Part shown: positions 12,301 to 22,945 of the stretch, piece by piece
Layout: each line of letters opens with the position of its first letter
How positions within the stretch are numbered: the first letter of the stretch is position 1
Source of the DNA: Symbiotaphrina buchneri
Taxonomy: Eukaryota > Ascomycota > Symbiotaphrinales > Symbiotaphrinaceae
NCBI GenBank assembly: GCA_001599915.1
Contig: BCIG01000028.1
Location: forward strand, 124,001 to 188,000
Direction: 5' to 3'
Length of the DNA: 64,000 nucleotides
The notes under the pieces: model-generated
Told to the model about the DNA's origin: nothing
Databases searched by the model: none
Seen by the model: the letters and a program-made list of their open reading frames with translations, nothing else
Program-made: the position numbers and the translations under genes

Positions 12301-13500
12301 CCAGCTGGCGGGTCTCATTTTCTCGTCTCGACTGCGCTTCTGCCTTCTGCTCCGCAGTATACTGCACTTCTGGGGTAATTGACGGTACAGCGCGTTGGGA
12401 TACTTCTGCAGGCTTGACAGGGCTAGGAACCACAGTCGCAGTATCTCTCGCCGTTGGGGTCTTCCCCCCTGAATTGGAGATTAGTTTGATTGTTTCAGCC
12501 TTCTGCTGGGATAGCAAAGCCTCCAAACTGTTGTCTAGAGCGTTCATGAACCTTAGCAAGGTCATGTGAGGAGATTTAGCCACAATAGCATCGAAGCCTT
12601 TCTCAACGTTAATCTGATAGCCTCTGCCCATCTCCTTGTTATTGACCCTCAGAGTTGGTTTTGCCCGGGCATCCACCCCGGCCGGATAGTCTGCCGAAAC
12701 ATGCAATTCGCAGTCTATTGCATCAATCTCAAAAGGAAAGTCAGGATCCGAAGGGGTCAATTTGAAGGTCAAGACATTGGCGCCATTTATCACCCGCTCT
12801 TGGGGTGAATATCTGCGCCGTAATTGCTGCAGCTGGAACTCCCTTGGATCTTGCTTCTGTGCCGTCGGGACAGGCCTTTGCACAATCCGGGAGCTATCCA
12901 CAGCCGCAGCCTGATACTGGCGGTTCGGCGCTGCCTCGGCCGGTCTCCCATCAGCAACGCCATTACTCGGCGTGGATGGAGGAACAGATGCTGGATCTGA
13001 GCGCTCTGTGCGTTGATTGGTTGATCTTGCACGATCCTTTCTCTGGCCCTGACCATGATTTGTCGTCGGCACAACTTTATTTTCTGTAAATGCAGCAGGA
13101 TCATGGACAAAGGGACATGCATCCCCAGCCCTACAACCTGTTCATCCAAGGTTACCAAGTCAGTCTCAAGTCGAGTATCACATGATCATGCGTGTCCACT
13201 GCAGACCTGCAGCTTGTAATGTACGCTGATGGCAGGGGGTGGAAGGAATCGGGGTACGCAAGGTAAGCTCAGGTGAATTACCATTCTTGGTTCCGAAAAA
13301 CCGGCAACGTTGCCTTCTTTTCGGCTGTTGCGAGTGTGTTATCTCCTGTTGGTGTTGTTGCTGAGCTGGCGGCGCGGCTGGTCAGGGAAGAGGTGAGCAG
13401 ATGACCCTCGGGCAAGAGAGCTATTTTGCCAGCGCATCAGCGCCTTACCTGAGGTTGAGCTCGTCAGCCCGTTGCGGCCCAGGTTACTTTCTGACTCCAT
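9318..13500 (-). CDS. CCCH plus CHY zinc-finger protein, 14 exons
   Basis: Minus-strand exons: 13500-13449, 13365-13282, 13137-11464, 11402-11315, 11253-11141, 11025-10978, 10762-10731, 10601-10513, 10436-10401, 10281-10228, 10144-10137, 10000-9905, 9571-9539, 9364-9318. Phases agree throughout and give 817 residues. Residues 38-57 are a CCCH finger (C-X8-C-X5-C-X3-H). The large exon 3 holds a disordered N-terminus, then an ordered RWD-like alpha/beta part. Two CXXC pairs follow (CDRC...CRKC and CSEC...CREC). From about residue 705 comes the CHY zinc finger: RGRCAHYAKSYRWFRF, CCSKVFPCDRCHD, HPNEHANRM, CGYCSREQNYRPENCGICHS, GTGFWEGGKGTRDK. The basic tail is KDPRKYKRRPGTKPKA. CHY domains bind several zinc ions and occur in Hot13 and in CHY-RING ubiquitin ligases; no RING is seen here. 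Exact role unknown; RNA or protein-quality functions are guesses. The 3' half is unusually intron-dense. Confidence 0.9.
10137..10144 (-). other. 8-nt microexon of the CHY gene
   Basis: The eight bases TGGATACT (minus strand) are flanked by CAG and GTAAGC. Inserted between exon 10 (ending ATCTG) and exon 12 (starting GTTCACGC), they complete the zinc-ligand motif ICGYCSREQ in phase. Skipping it would shift frame and lose a CHY cysteine. Flanking introns are 83 bp (10145-10227) and 136 bp (10001-10136). Confidence 0.85.
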
Positions 13501-14637
13501 CATGCAGGCCGTCCCGTCCTTGCCGCCCGATTGAGCGCCGGAGCGCGCGTGATCACGAACCTGGACCCGGAGAACCAGGGCCGATGTTTTGGCTGTTCAG
13601 CGGCGCGATATAAAATTGCACAGGCGGTCAACCGTTGGCGAATATACTTGAAAAGTCACGGCACCGGGTACCTTGGAATAGGTTGTAGAATGACGACCAG
13701 CCCGAATCACGTAGTCTTAAAATCCTTCAACCTTTGATGGGCAAGCGATGATGCATGTCGACAGAAAGATGCGAGAAATGGCCTCATGACGTTGCGCGGG
13801 CTCCATCTTCTGGGTCTACTTGTCTTAACGACTTCTATTGTTATATCAATCGTCAGACCCATGAACATCTAGCCATATCAAACATGTGAGTCTTGCTCCC
13901 AGGTTGTGATACAAAGCTCACCAAGGATAGGTACATTTGCTCATACAGACGACGTCCCTTGCGGGCACAATCCTGGATTGGCTGAATCAGAAGAGTACCA
14001 AGTCTCAGCGCCTAGTGCGCGAGGGTCGGGAAGGGAGCGCACACAAGTTGATACGCAGAAAAGGGTTCAGAGCAAGTGACTCAGGTTCAATTTCGTGTTC
14101 ACTGCCTCTAGCTCTGCCAACCTCACCACTTCCCGCTGTTCTTGTAGGACCACCCAGCTAACGGTCACTCGGTGTCTTGACTGATTCACGGTGTAGAAGA
14201 ACGATGAGAATGACCATCCCAAGGTCACAGCGAGATATGGGCTTAGGAATGCCGTGAGACATACGATTTGAATTTCAATCCGATCGAGAGACCTCCTATA
14301 TAATGGTGAGATCTAGGCCGATCTTGCGATGGATACCGATGCCTCTCAAAACCCCGTGGGCGGTATCTAGAGCTTAGAGAGTTGACTGCTCAAATTTCCG
14401 TGGGCGAAATCCCCTTCTGTCTACCGTGGATCACGGTGGATCATGGCGATTCATCCTGGATCACCGGGACAGCCCCTGATTCACCCTAATCCACAACCCC
14501 CAACCCCTTCATGGACCATGACCCCTGGACCCTCAACGGTCATGATCCGGGTTATCGTTATTGCAGACCATAACACTGAGCAGCAGACAAAAACTCTAGT
14601 GCTCTCTATCAGCTGAAGCCCCTGTCAGCAAATTGTA
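13501..14637. other. Intergenic; no supported gene
   Basis: Upstream of the CHY gene and downstream of the SDR gene. ORFs 13401-13613, 13531-13737 and 13937-14161 have no motif. Short GGATCA/TGATCC-type repeats occur around 14420-14540. I see nothing else. Confidence 0.45.
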
Positions 14638-15573
14638 TTAAATAATAAAACCAGAATCAATAACTATATTAACTCCTGTTATAGAAGAATTCGATACTAA
14701 GCATTTCACTTGTTCTGCTACATCCTACACTATTTGTTAGTAGAGTTCTTGCACATCTTGGTGAGAAAACTTAGATATAGTTAGACTGACTTCTATAGTG
14801 GCGAAGCGCTTTAAAAGCGTCTTCTCCTTCGCGGCGTCAAGCTTTTCTTGTGGGAATTGTCGCCCCCAATCCTGAGATTTGAATAAGTCAAGTTTCTTGA
14901 AAGCTACTTCGAAGAAAGGCTATTAACCGTCATCAAGATTCCTGGAGAGACAGAGTTGACCCTTATCTTTGGGCTGACAACCATCGCCAAGCTTTTTACC
15001 AGGTGTATTTGCGCCGCTTTCGTGACGGCATATGGCTTTATGATGTCAATAGATTAAGTGATCAATGATAGAACGAGAACATACTAGAGAACTGCCACTT
15101 GGCTTGACGCCAGCAACACTTGCGACAGTCAGGAAAGCACCGTTTGTTGCTTCGAGATGCGTTCGAGAGGCATGAAGAAGATATAGATGGCTCTTCACAT
15201 TAACATTGAAACAGCGGTCCCAGTCATCCTCGAAGATGTTCTCCTCCAGGTCCATGAAGTCGGTGACGCGTGTCCAGCCCGTATTAGAGACCACGACGTC
15301 GAGCCTTCCCATTCTTGACACCGTCTCTGACACTACGCGGCTGATGCCTTCTCGAGTGCTTACATCTGCTTGGATGGCAGCAAATCTTGGATTGGAATCT
15401 TCTGTGGTGCTGGTTAGGCTAAGACGCTCGAGGTCCTTCAATACCATGTTCGCTTTGTCCGGGCTAGAATTGAAGTTTATCATCACTCTCATAGTTGGTA
15501 TGAGAGCTCTTGCAATGGCAGCCCCAAGGCCTGCGGATGAAGCAGTCACAAGCGCCACTTTGGTTACTGTCAT
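14638..15573 (-). CDS. Short-chain dehydrogenase/reductase (SDR)
   Basis: Four minus-strand exons, 15573-15085, 15035-14928, 14871-14791, 14724-14638, give 254 residues, standard for a classical SDR. Visible motifs: cofactor loop TASSAGLG (residues about 10-17), acidic DVS after the fourth strand, SNTG in place of NNAG, active-site Ser in TVASVAG, and YAVTKAAQIHLVKSLA holding the Tyr-XXX-Lys pair, then RVNSVSPG and a C-terminal VAEQVKCLVSNSSITGVNIVIDSG. Substrate is unknown; the reaction is NAD(P)-dependent oxidation or reduction of an alcohol or carbonyl. All introns are phase 0. The last exon is notably AT-rich compared with exon 1. Transcribed in the same direction as the next gene (16208-17194), 635 bp apart. 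The in-frame Met at 15573 starts directly before the Rossmann fold. Confidence 0.88.
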
Positions 15574-16207
15574 GGTGACTCTCAGGGCGCAATGCACCAA
15601 GTCCTGTACATGTATCATGTACTGGATATATATATGTACTCACGCGACTGTATTGCTGATCCTTGAAGCTGTAGAGCTTTGAACGCGAGGAAGGCTGCCA
15701 AATTAGTACATTCTTCACATGCAAGGCGCGCATCTGGGGGCAGCTCGGCAACCTAAAGATTGAGACCGAGATTCGATCTCGGCATAATCGGCCCCACAAA
15801 TCGAGGGACCGATGAGCAGGGCCGGACCCCGATACCCCCGCAGTCAGTCGCGGCCATGAGCAGGATTGGGGTCACATCTCTTCCATGAGCGAGGCAGCAT
15901 CTAGCGGCCTCTTCTGGCCGGCCCTGTAGATGTCACTCACCTTCAGATGCAATACGTAGCTGCAACTATATTGTCTTTGTCCGAAGCTCAGCACGTGGAG
16001 AACTATGCCACATAAATTGTAGCCTAGCCTAGGCGCACTGCTGGCGCTACAACGGAATTTACTAGACCGGCCAGCAGATTCGGCCTGGGAAGCAGGGGTG
16101 ATCCGAAAGCTAGAAGATGGTTCAAAGATATGTTGTTGCTCTATTCTATGCAGAGTATTGAATCACAATGCTCCCCCTTTCGATCAGTATCGTGCTTCGA
16201 AATGCTT
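15574..16207 (-). promoter_or_regulatory. SDR upstream region with a CCG-N11-CGG palindrome
   Basis: The perfect inverted repeat CCGAGAT-TCG-ATCTCGG lies at 15766-15782, about 195 bp before the SDR start. Spaced CCG/CGG triplets are the usual target form of Zn2Cys6 regulators, so it may be an operator; this is inference from one site. No gene is supported in the interval. Confidence 0.35.
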
Positions 16208-17194
16208 TCACATATTGCGTTGAATGTCCAAGACCTTACGCAATGCCGCATCCCGAGACGTGTACTGCGCAGGATTGGGAGACCCATATGCTTCCTCCGT
16301 TTGCTGAATGATTTTTGTTTCCCATCCTTCATCTCGACTGTTGTCACTTGAGGTCTCTCCGAACCTCAGTGGGAAACTTGTATCCCACACATCCTGTATT
16401 GTGCCCGACAGGTTCTTGAGGAACGCCTTCAGTCCACCCGCACCACCACCCATATTGTAGGATTTGAAAGGACCTTGCACCGCCCATCTTGGGCCAATGC
16501 TTGCTTCGACAAGGCGATCTAAATCGTGCGCGCTGATCACGTCCCTATCAACCAAAAAACACGCCTCGCGGAAGAGAGCATATGCAAGCCTATTGCCCAC
16601 AAATCCAGGAATCTCGCGATGCTGGACAATGGGCCGATGCCCGGAACCCAGTGCTTCGAAATACCGCTGGGCGAAGTCCACCTCGGCCGGGTTCGTCGTT
16701 GGAGCAGGCACAACCTCGATTAGCGGCATGATGTGCGGTGGATTGAAAGGATGGACAACCAGCAGTCGAGTCTGGTCCTGCATATCACGACACTGCAGCG
16801 ACGCCGCGATTCCTGACGTCGAGCTCCACAAGTGGGTCGTGCTCGAGACCAATTTCTCCACCTTGGGCCAGAGCGAGCGTTTGAAGTCCAGATTCTCGGG
16901 GCCTTGCTCCTGCACGATCGTTGCTCCATGGCATGCCTCTTCCAGAGAGGTGCATATCTGCAGCCGGCCCGAGGCGCGAAGCTGTTGGACGCTTAGGGCT
17001 TCGTCATCCGAATCGAGGTACCCGGGGAGCACTGAGTTGATATGCGCTTCAAGATCCGGTCGCGTGTCATACACAGAGACGACAGCGTTGCTATAACGAA
17101 TGTGGAGGGCAGCGAACGAGATGCCAATCGCGCCGAGTCCAATCAGCGTGATGCGAGCAACATCCGTGGCGACTCGCAATGAGGACGATGACAT
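16208..17194 (-). CDS. 3-hydroxyacyl-CoA dehydrogenase-family protein (L-gulonate dehydrogenase/lambda-crystallin type)
   Basis: A single intronless exon of 328 residues from ATG 17194. The frame is open upstream to 17353, but the Met at 17194 lies 14 residues before the Rossmann fold and matches family length. NAD-binding loop GLGAIG is at residues 19-24; the catalytic segment VHPFNPPHIMPLIEVVP supplies the conserved His; PGFVGNRL precedes the C-terminal helical domain. Members of this branch oxidise 3-hydroxy acids such as L-gulonate or hydroxy-carnitine-like acids rather than acyl-CoA; the true substrate here is unknown. The last 60 residues are less conserved-looking. It is divergent from the alpha/beta hydrolase gene and codirectional with the SDR, suggesting a small metabolic group. 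Confidence 0.85.
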   Translation of the reverse strand: MSSSSLRVATDVARITLIGLGAIGISFAALHIRYSNAVVSVYDTRPDLEAHINSVLPGYLDSDDEALSVQQLRASGRLQICTSLEEACHGATIVQEQGPENLDFKRSLWPKVEKLVSSTTHLWSSTSGIAASLQCRDMQDQTRLLVVHPFNPPHIMPLIEVVPAPTTNPAEVDFAQRYFEALGSGHRPIVQHREIPGFVGNRLAYALFREACFLVDRDVISAHDLDRLVEASIGPRWAVQGPFKSYNMGGGAGGLKAFLKNLSGTIQDVWDTSFPLRFGETSSDNSRDEGWETKIIQQTEEAYGSPNPAQYTSRDAALRKVLDIQRNM

Positions 17195-18049
17195 GACTGG
17201 GGCCGATTGCGAGCGTTCTTTAATGGAGGCACAATCCAAGAAGACAATAGGCAGACCCCAAAATGTAGCAGCAGCAACATCTGGCACAGCAGGCGACCTG
17301 CTTGATGTTTCTGCATTCCTATGTGGTACAGCCGCGTTGGCGCCCCTCGACACGGTGCTCGTGCTTGCCTACCGTCGTACCTTTGAGTGCCTTGTACCGG
17401 GCCGTACCGGTACCTTCGGCGACCGGCCTACAAATTTATGCTCAATGTAATAACAATAATGTTAATAATATTTAACAAATCGTTATTATGTGCCCTAGTA
17501 TACTTTTACAGAAAACGTACGGAAGTACCTTAGGGAGCACGGCACCATCGGCCCGCAGGCCGGGACGCCGAACTTCGGACAACAGCGGCGCCAAGATGCG
17601 AAGAGCAGTACTCGTACCATATGGTTCTCCTCACCAGATTCACGTAAGCCACCAGCCCTGTCCAGCCCTGGGATGACGGGACACCGGACACCAAGCACCG
17701 AGAAAGCCCCTGGCTGCATGTCTGAGTGCGAGATAGACCTAACCAGTACTCTAGCTAGCTGGTAGCCAAGTCCCAACTCGGCGTCTCCTGCACAAGCAAT
17801 CGACGAGGCAGCACTCGTCCACAACATTCCAACGTCCAAGGGTTGGAAAAAAAACCACGGACTTCTCAGGCCGTCGGGGGAGCGGCAAGGGCTGGAGCAT
17901 GTTGGAACCGCTCTGTATCCGCTGGCCCTTAAAAGACAGCAAGCCGCACGAGCGATCCATTCCATGTCCAATTTGTTCTGCCATCACCATACCATGCCAT
18001 GCTATGCCATTCATCGCACCTGCAGTAAACCCCCTCTTCTTTCCTCATC
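17195..18049. promoter_or_regulatory. Divergent promoter region
   Basis: Separates the 3-hydroxyacyl-CoA-dehydrogenase-like gene (-) from the alpha/beta hydrolase gene (+). It contains one AT-rich patch at about 17435-17495. ORFs 17495-17971 and 17751-18014 (-) have no recognisable motif. Confidence 0.45.
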
Positions 18050-19414
18050 ATGAGTAGAAGCTCCCCCAACAAACGTTCGCGGTGGCTCTCGCGTCGTGAT
18101 GAGTACGGGGCGGAAAACGAAGAATGGGAAGATGTAGGATGTCCTGTCGTGTTGTGAGATACGCGCCTCTGCTGAATGGTGTAGTAGTTCTATAGGCATA
18201 ACAAAGCTGTTGTGCCCGAATTGCTTGGGACCGTTGAGCACATGCGTCTCGTGATGACACGCGCCAAAATGAATGGCCAGGCTAAAGCTGGGCCGATTGA
18301 TGGCGGCATCAGCGTTGACAACCATGTCATCAGCGCCGCGGAAGGTGTAGATATCGGGCTGCGTTCATATGTACCTGAGCCACGGTCGAGGAGCCTGCCG
18401 GTGCTGTTATAGTACGCTTTCAGCGGCGTGTCTGCGTGGTGTGAACAGATAACTAAGTTATTGTCCGTAGTCATCATGGTGGTGGCTGGGCGTTGGGAGA
18501 TCTGGAGGGCGAAGATCGGACCTGCAGGCTTATTTGCGTTCGGACTGGGCTTGCTGTGATAGCCGTGAATTATCGACTGTAGGAGAAGCGTGTCTCAGCT
18601 CCGTCAATACCCCCCTTCTTGGCTGACATTTGATAGTGCACCAGCTCATCCCTTTCCAGCTGCTCTGAATGACTCCTGGGCATCATTAGAATGGGTATGT
18701 CGTGTGCAAGTGTTTTATCGGTGGCCAGGAGCTTATGCCTCCTATCCATCTACTGACAACACGTACAGGTGTTGTCCAATGTGTCCCAGCTGGGCCTCAA
18801 CCCAAACAGAGTTTTGGTTGGCGGTACGAGTGCTGGTGCAAACCTGGTGAGCTTCTCGAACGAATTTGTGTCTTTGTTGGGCTGACCCTCCATAGGCAGC
18901 TGTCTTATGTCAAAAGGCCCAGAAGCTAGGCATTCCCATCTCGGGCCAGCTCCTGCGAATACCTGTTGTGTGTCCGAGCGAGTCTCACCATCACGTTCTC
19001 GGCCTGAAGAGCATGAATGAGTATACTACTACTCCGATTCTCTCTCGCCGCTCAATGGAGCTCTTCCTAGACTGGTATAAGCCATCAGATGCAGCTAGTG
19101 CCAGCGTTTCCCCTCTGCTGGAAAAGGACTTCAGCAAATTGCCTCCTACCTATCTTCAGATCTGTGGTCGGGATCCACTCCGGGACGAGGGACTTGCATA
19201 TGCAGATAAGTTGGAAGAGTACAAGTGGGTTATAGCTGGTGGCATTTCGCGACTCGATTTGCCTTGGTTCTAACCCGATAACAGTGTCCCTGTGCGTGTG
19301 GATGTATATCCTGGGTTGCCTCATGCCTTCTGGATTTTCCCGGAACTCTCGGTCTCGGAGACTGCTGTAAATGATATGGTTGAGGGCATCAACTGGTTGC
19401 TCAGCTTAAAGTGA
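18050..19414 (+). CDS. Alpha/beta-hydrolase fold-3 (hormone-sensitive-lipase-like) esterase
   Basis: Exons 18050-18133, 18188-18411, 18471-18578, 18637-18694, 18769-18846, 18896-19224 and 19285-19414 join in phase to 336 residues. The oxyanion-hole motif HHGGGW is at residues 104-109. The nucleophile elbow GTSAG places Ser at 179. The acid is probably Asp277 (CGRDPLRDEG) and the base His307 (GLPHAF). This order is that of the HSL/plant carboxylesterase family, which hydrolyses short esters or lactones. No signal peptide, so probably cytosolic. Exon 1 is the least certain part: its ATG and 54-bp intron fit phase, but there is no conserved motif in it. Downstream and codirectional is a second SDR. 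Confidence 0.85.
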
Positions 19415-20139
19415 ATCTACGCTATAGCCGAGCACAGACTTCTCTCTTCATTAGTAAAGGGTTTTGGTAGAACGATATGGACCTGATTTGATAGATGCAT
19501 TGCTCAAGCCATGACATAGAGACTCTGATGCCTTGATACGGGAAACTGTCACATCTTCAACTTTTGATCAATATCTTCAAACGGGACAATGGATGACCTC
19601 ATAAGTAATACGAGAAGTCTATATGTTTTAGGTTCAAGCTCCGCATCGACATCCTATCGTAGACTCGCGCAACAAGCGGAACACAGCGAAGAGCTTGCTA
19701 CCAGCATAACCATTGTCGCATACTTTCCAGACTCTATGATACGGTTCATGGTCGGACCAATGCCTTCCATTATTACCTTAGGCATCAAAGGGCAATCCCG
19801 AGTCGGCGAGTTCTACTTTACCTCCACTTCGGAGATGATCGCTCTGCCACAAGCGCGCTCGCTATGGCTCCGTGCCTCCGGTCTTCCCGATCGCACATGC
19901 CTGCCTCCGTACAAGCCTGTAGATGCCCCGCACGCGTCCATCACGGTACTGTGCATCGGCCATTTCCGTGCCCCGACACCATAAATCCCCCACCTTCTAG
20001 CTCTCCGCCTGGGCGGCGTCGACTGCTCGTGGATGTATATTTAGCTGCCTGGGCCGTCCACCAAGAAACCATCCTCTCACTTCTGTTGATTGCGAGACCT
20101 CCCTACAAGAATTTGCAGCGCAGCGACAGGCCCAGAACC
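19415..20139. other. Intergenic; promoter of the following SDR
   Basis: ORF 19589-19984 (+) encodes 131 residues with no recognisable domain and no splice partner; I do not call it a gene. The rest is unremarkable. Confidence 0.4.
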
Positions 20140-20992
20140 ATGAGCTCATTACAAGGTAAGGTGATTGCCATCACCGGCGGAGCGTCAGGCATCGGCCTGG
20201 CTACCGCCAAAGAATGTGCATCCCGCGGGGCCTCCTTGGCACTCGCCGACCTCAACAAAGCTGCCTTGGATCTGGTGGCCGAAGCCTTCCGAGCGCAGAA
20301 TGTCAAGGTAATGTGTAGCAAGGTTGATGTCGCCCAATCCGCTAGCGTTGATGCCTGGTTGGACCATGTTCTCCAACAATTCGGCCAAATTGACGGCGCG
20401 GCTAATATGGCAGGAGTGGAAAGCCACGGCAAAGAGGTGTTCACGGAACTTACGGACGTAAGCGACGAGGGATTCAATTTCATCATGTCCATCAACCTCA
20501 CTGGACTCTTCTACTGTTTGAGGAAGGAGATGAGGATCATGAAAAGCGGTGGCGCCATTGTGAATTGTGCGAGTCTTGCTGGACTGATGGGCCGGCCAGG
20601 GCTGGGTGCATATAGCGCCAGCAAGCACGGCGTGATCGGTTTGACGAGAACGGCAGCGAAGGAAGTGGGTAAAAGAGGCATACGAGTGAATGCGATCGCT
20701 CCGTAAGTACGGTGGAGGTCCTGACGCCTGCACTCGCCGCTCCGCTTGCTCGAGGTAGATGTGCTGACAGCTTTTGCAATACAGCGGGCCCGTCGAGACG
20801 CCCATGTTGAAGAGGATCTTGGCCGACGCTGGTGATGAAGAGCGCCCTGTCACACAAACCTATGCCAACCTGCCTTTGCAGAGACTGGGAACAGCTGAAG
20901 AAATCGCCAAAACCATCACCTTCCTCCTCGGCGAGGACTCGAGCTGGACTACTGGGGTTGTCTACTCTGTCGACGGCGGCGCGTTCTGTTGA
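20140..20992 (+). CDS. Short-chain dehydrogenase/reductase (SDR)
   Basis: Two exons, 20140-20702 and 20785-20992, joined over an 82-bp intron, give 256 residues. The cofactor loop is TGGASGIG (about residues 12-19), followed by ADLNKAA, DVAQS, NMAG (variant of NNAG), VNCASLAG with the catalytic Ser, YSASKHGVIGLT with Tyr and Lys, RVNAIAPGPVETPM, and the C-terminal TTGVVYSVDGG. An Asp at the end of the second strand (LALADL) suggests NAD rather than NADP. The frame is open upstream to 19864, but the ATG at 20140 lies directly before the Rossmann fold. Substrate unknown. It is the last gene before the AT-rich island. Confidence 0.92.
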
Positions 20993-21650
20993 AGAAGGGG
21001 GTCACGGGCGGCTGGGGCGTTTTGAGCCCTTTCTATCTACGCATCAGGTTCATAGTTTCAAAGCTACAAAAAACCTGTTGGTTAATTCCATTCCCGCCTG
21101 GCAAGTAAATAATGGCACAAGATCTAGGGTAAACGGCTCCTGGGGAGCGAGGTGGATTGAGTCCAAAACAACCAGAGCAGGAAAAGCAGGGCCCATGTCA
21201 CCATGCTCACTGTGCTCAAATTGGCACCCCTTGCCATTTCTTATCTAGTCGAGCTGTTGCACCCTCCAACCTCTCGAAATGAGGCCTTGACGTGATTAGA
21301 GAGGGCGATATTGCTCACGCGACGATCCATCGCAGTGCAGAGAACAAAGCACGTGGCATAGCGGGGGTGCAGCTGTGTTCTAGACCGACGTGCCTCCATC
21401 TCGCGTAGTCGTATATGGCGGCGGTCATTGTTACTTCAGAATCGGGATCACAAGCCAGACGCGACGATGAAATCAGAACTTACGGTCGCGTGGTCTGAGC
21501 TGAGCCTGAGCCGGAGCCTGAGCTTCAGAAGAGGAAGCAAAGGAGAATTCGAGGCTGTCCAGATGCACGGTCGCCTTTGTATAAAGCTGGCAGCAGCGAT
21601 TGCGCAGAAGTTGTAAAAACTTGAAAGACTAAACAAAGGTGTATGCAAAT
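20993..21650. other. Intergenic transition to AT-rich island
   Basis: Ordinary base composition up to about 21640, then a sharp drop in GC. ORFs 21428-21616 (+) and 21448-21669 (-) overlap and show no motif. Confidence 0.5.
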
Positions 21651-22638
21651 ATCTAACAAAGTGTAACACCTTTGTTCAATATGTATGTACATCTTAAGGT
21701 ACCTAAGCTATTAACCTAATACATACTCTTGATTTCTTTGATTTGAAATAATACATTATTTCAAAGTATAAAAACAATTTTAAAATAATTAATATTATAA
21801 CTATTTTTTCAAGATATAAAATAGTTTTAACTTACTAAATAATATTATATGATATTAAGATATAATCTACAAATAGATAGATTATTTATTTTGTTTAATT
21901 TAATTTTTTAAAATCTATATAAAGTAACTAATTAGTTCTAGTTAAACTAAAATAAGTAAGAAAGAAAACTGTAAAATAGAATCTTGAAGTAAAAACTTTT
22001 CATTCTTTTAAGATATAGTCTTATAACTTTATATATTTGATTTCTATATATTAATAGTTATAACTTTAATATTATTACTTTAATAAGCTAATATTAGATT
22101 ATTATTTATTTAATTACTTTTTTCTTTTAATTAAGTTATCTATAGTTAACCTATAGTTAACCTGTTTTTATTCTGTTATTTATTTCTATTTTTCTTGTTA
22201 AAAAGAATTATTTAAATATATTAATCTATAAAAACTACTTTGTTACAGTTTTAAAACTTTTACAGGTTAATAATATCTTTTGATAATCTGATGTTTTGGT
22301 TGTTTAAGTTATTTCTGTTTTGTTATACTTATAGAATAAATAAAACAGAAAAATATACTTTAAAGTTTATCTTTACTAGCTGTATAAATAACAAAAAGTA
22401 TTATATTTTAAAATCTAATATGTTCTATATAGAATAAAATACTGATAGTAGTTTTTAATTAGAAAAAGTCTTTTCTAAGTCTAAAAAAGCTAAATTCTAT
22501 AGAGTTTTTTATATAAATAATTTCTAACAATAGATTTTATATATATAAGTATTTTATTAATTATATTAGTATTTTCTGATTTTTTATTAGAATTTAGATT
22601 TATTTATTTTATTAAAGTTTTTTGTAAAATTCTATAAA

Positions 22639-22945
22639 TTATATAATTCAGTCAGCTAATCAGGAAAATATAACTTTATATAGAAAAGCTTAATAATAAA
22701 CAGTTATTTATTATCTACTTATTATTAAATTTATTTACAGTTTACAAGGTTTTAACTATTTCTTTTTTCTTTTATAACTTTAGGTTATACAAGTATATAG
22801 AACTGGTCAGATTTATAGTTAGATAGCTAGTAATTAGTTTTATAATATATTATATTACTAGCTACTATATTACTATTACTTTGTTATATATTTGTATAAA
22901 GATATTATAACTGTTTAAAAAGTTAATTATATTTAACTTTTATAA
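22639..22945 (+). repeat. 5' LTR of outer Gypsy element
   Basis: Aligns by eye over its whole length with 36580-36916, including the shared blocks around the AATAAACA stretch near the start, TATATTATATTA in the middle and GTATAAAGATATTATAA near the end. Left edge approximate within a few bases. Confidence 0.7.

Noticed and set aside
15760-15800. tRNA-like B-box sequence GATCGAATC on the minus strand
   Set aside because: No acceptor stem or D arm can be paired around it; it is part of the short palindrome.
17195-17353. N-terminal extension of the 3-hydroxyacyl-CoA dehydrogenase-like protein
   Set aside because: Open frame, but 53 residues longer than the family and placed before the Rossmann fold; ATG 17194 is the better start.
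19589-19984. 131-residue plus-strand ORF
   Set aside because: No domain, no splice partner, biased composition; likely chance ORF in a promoter region.
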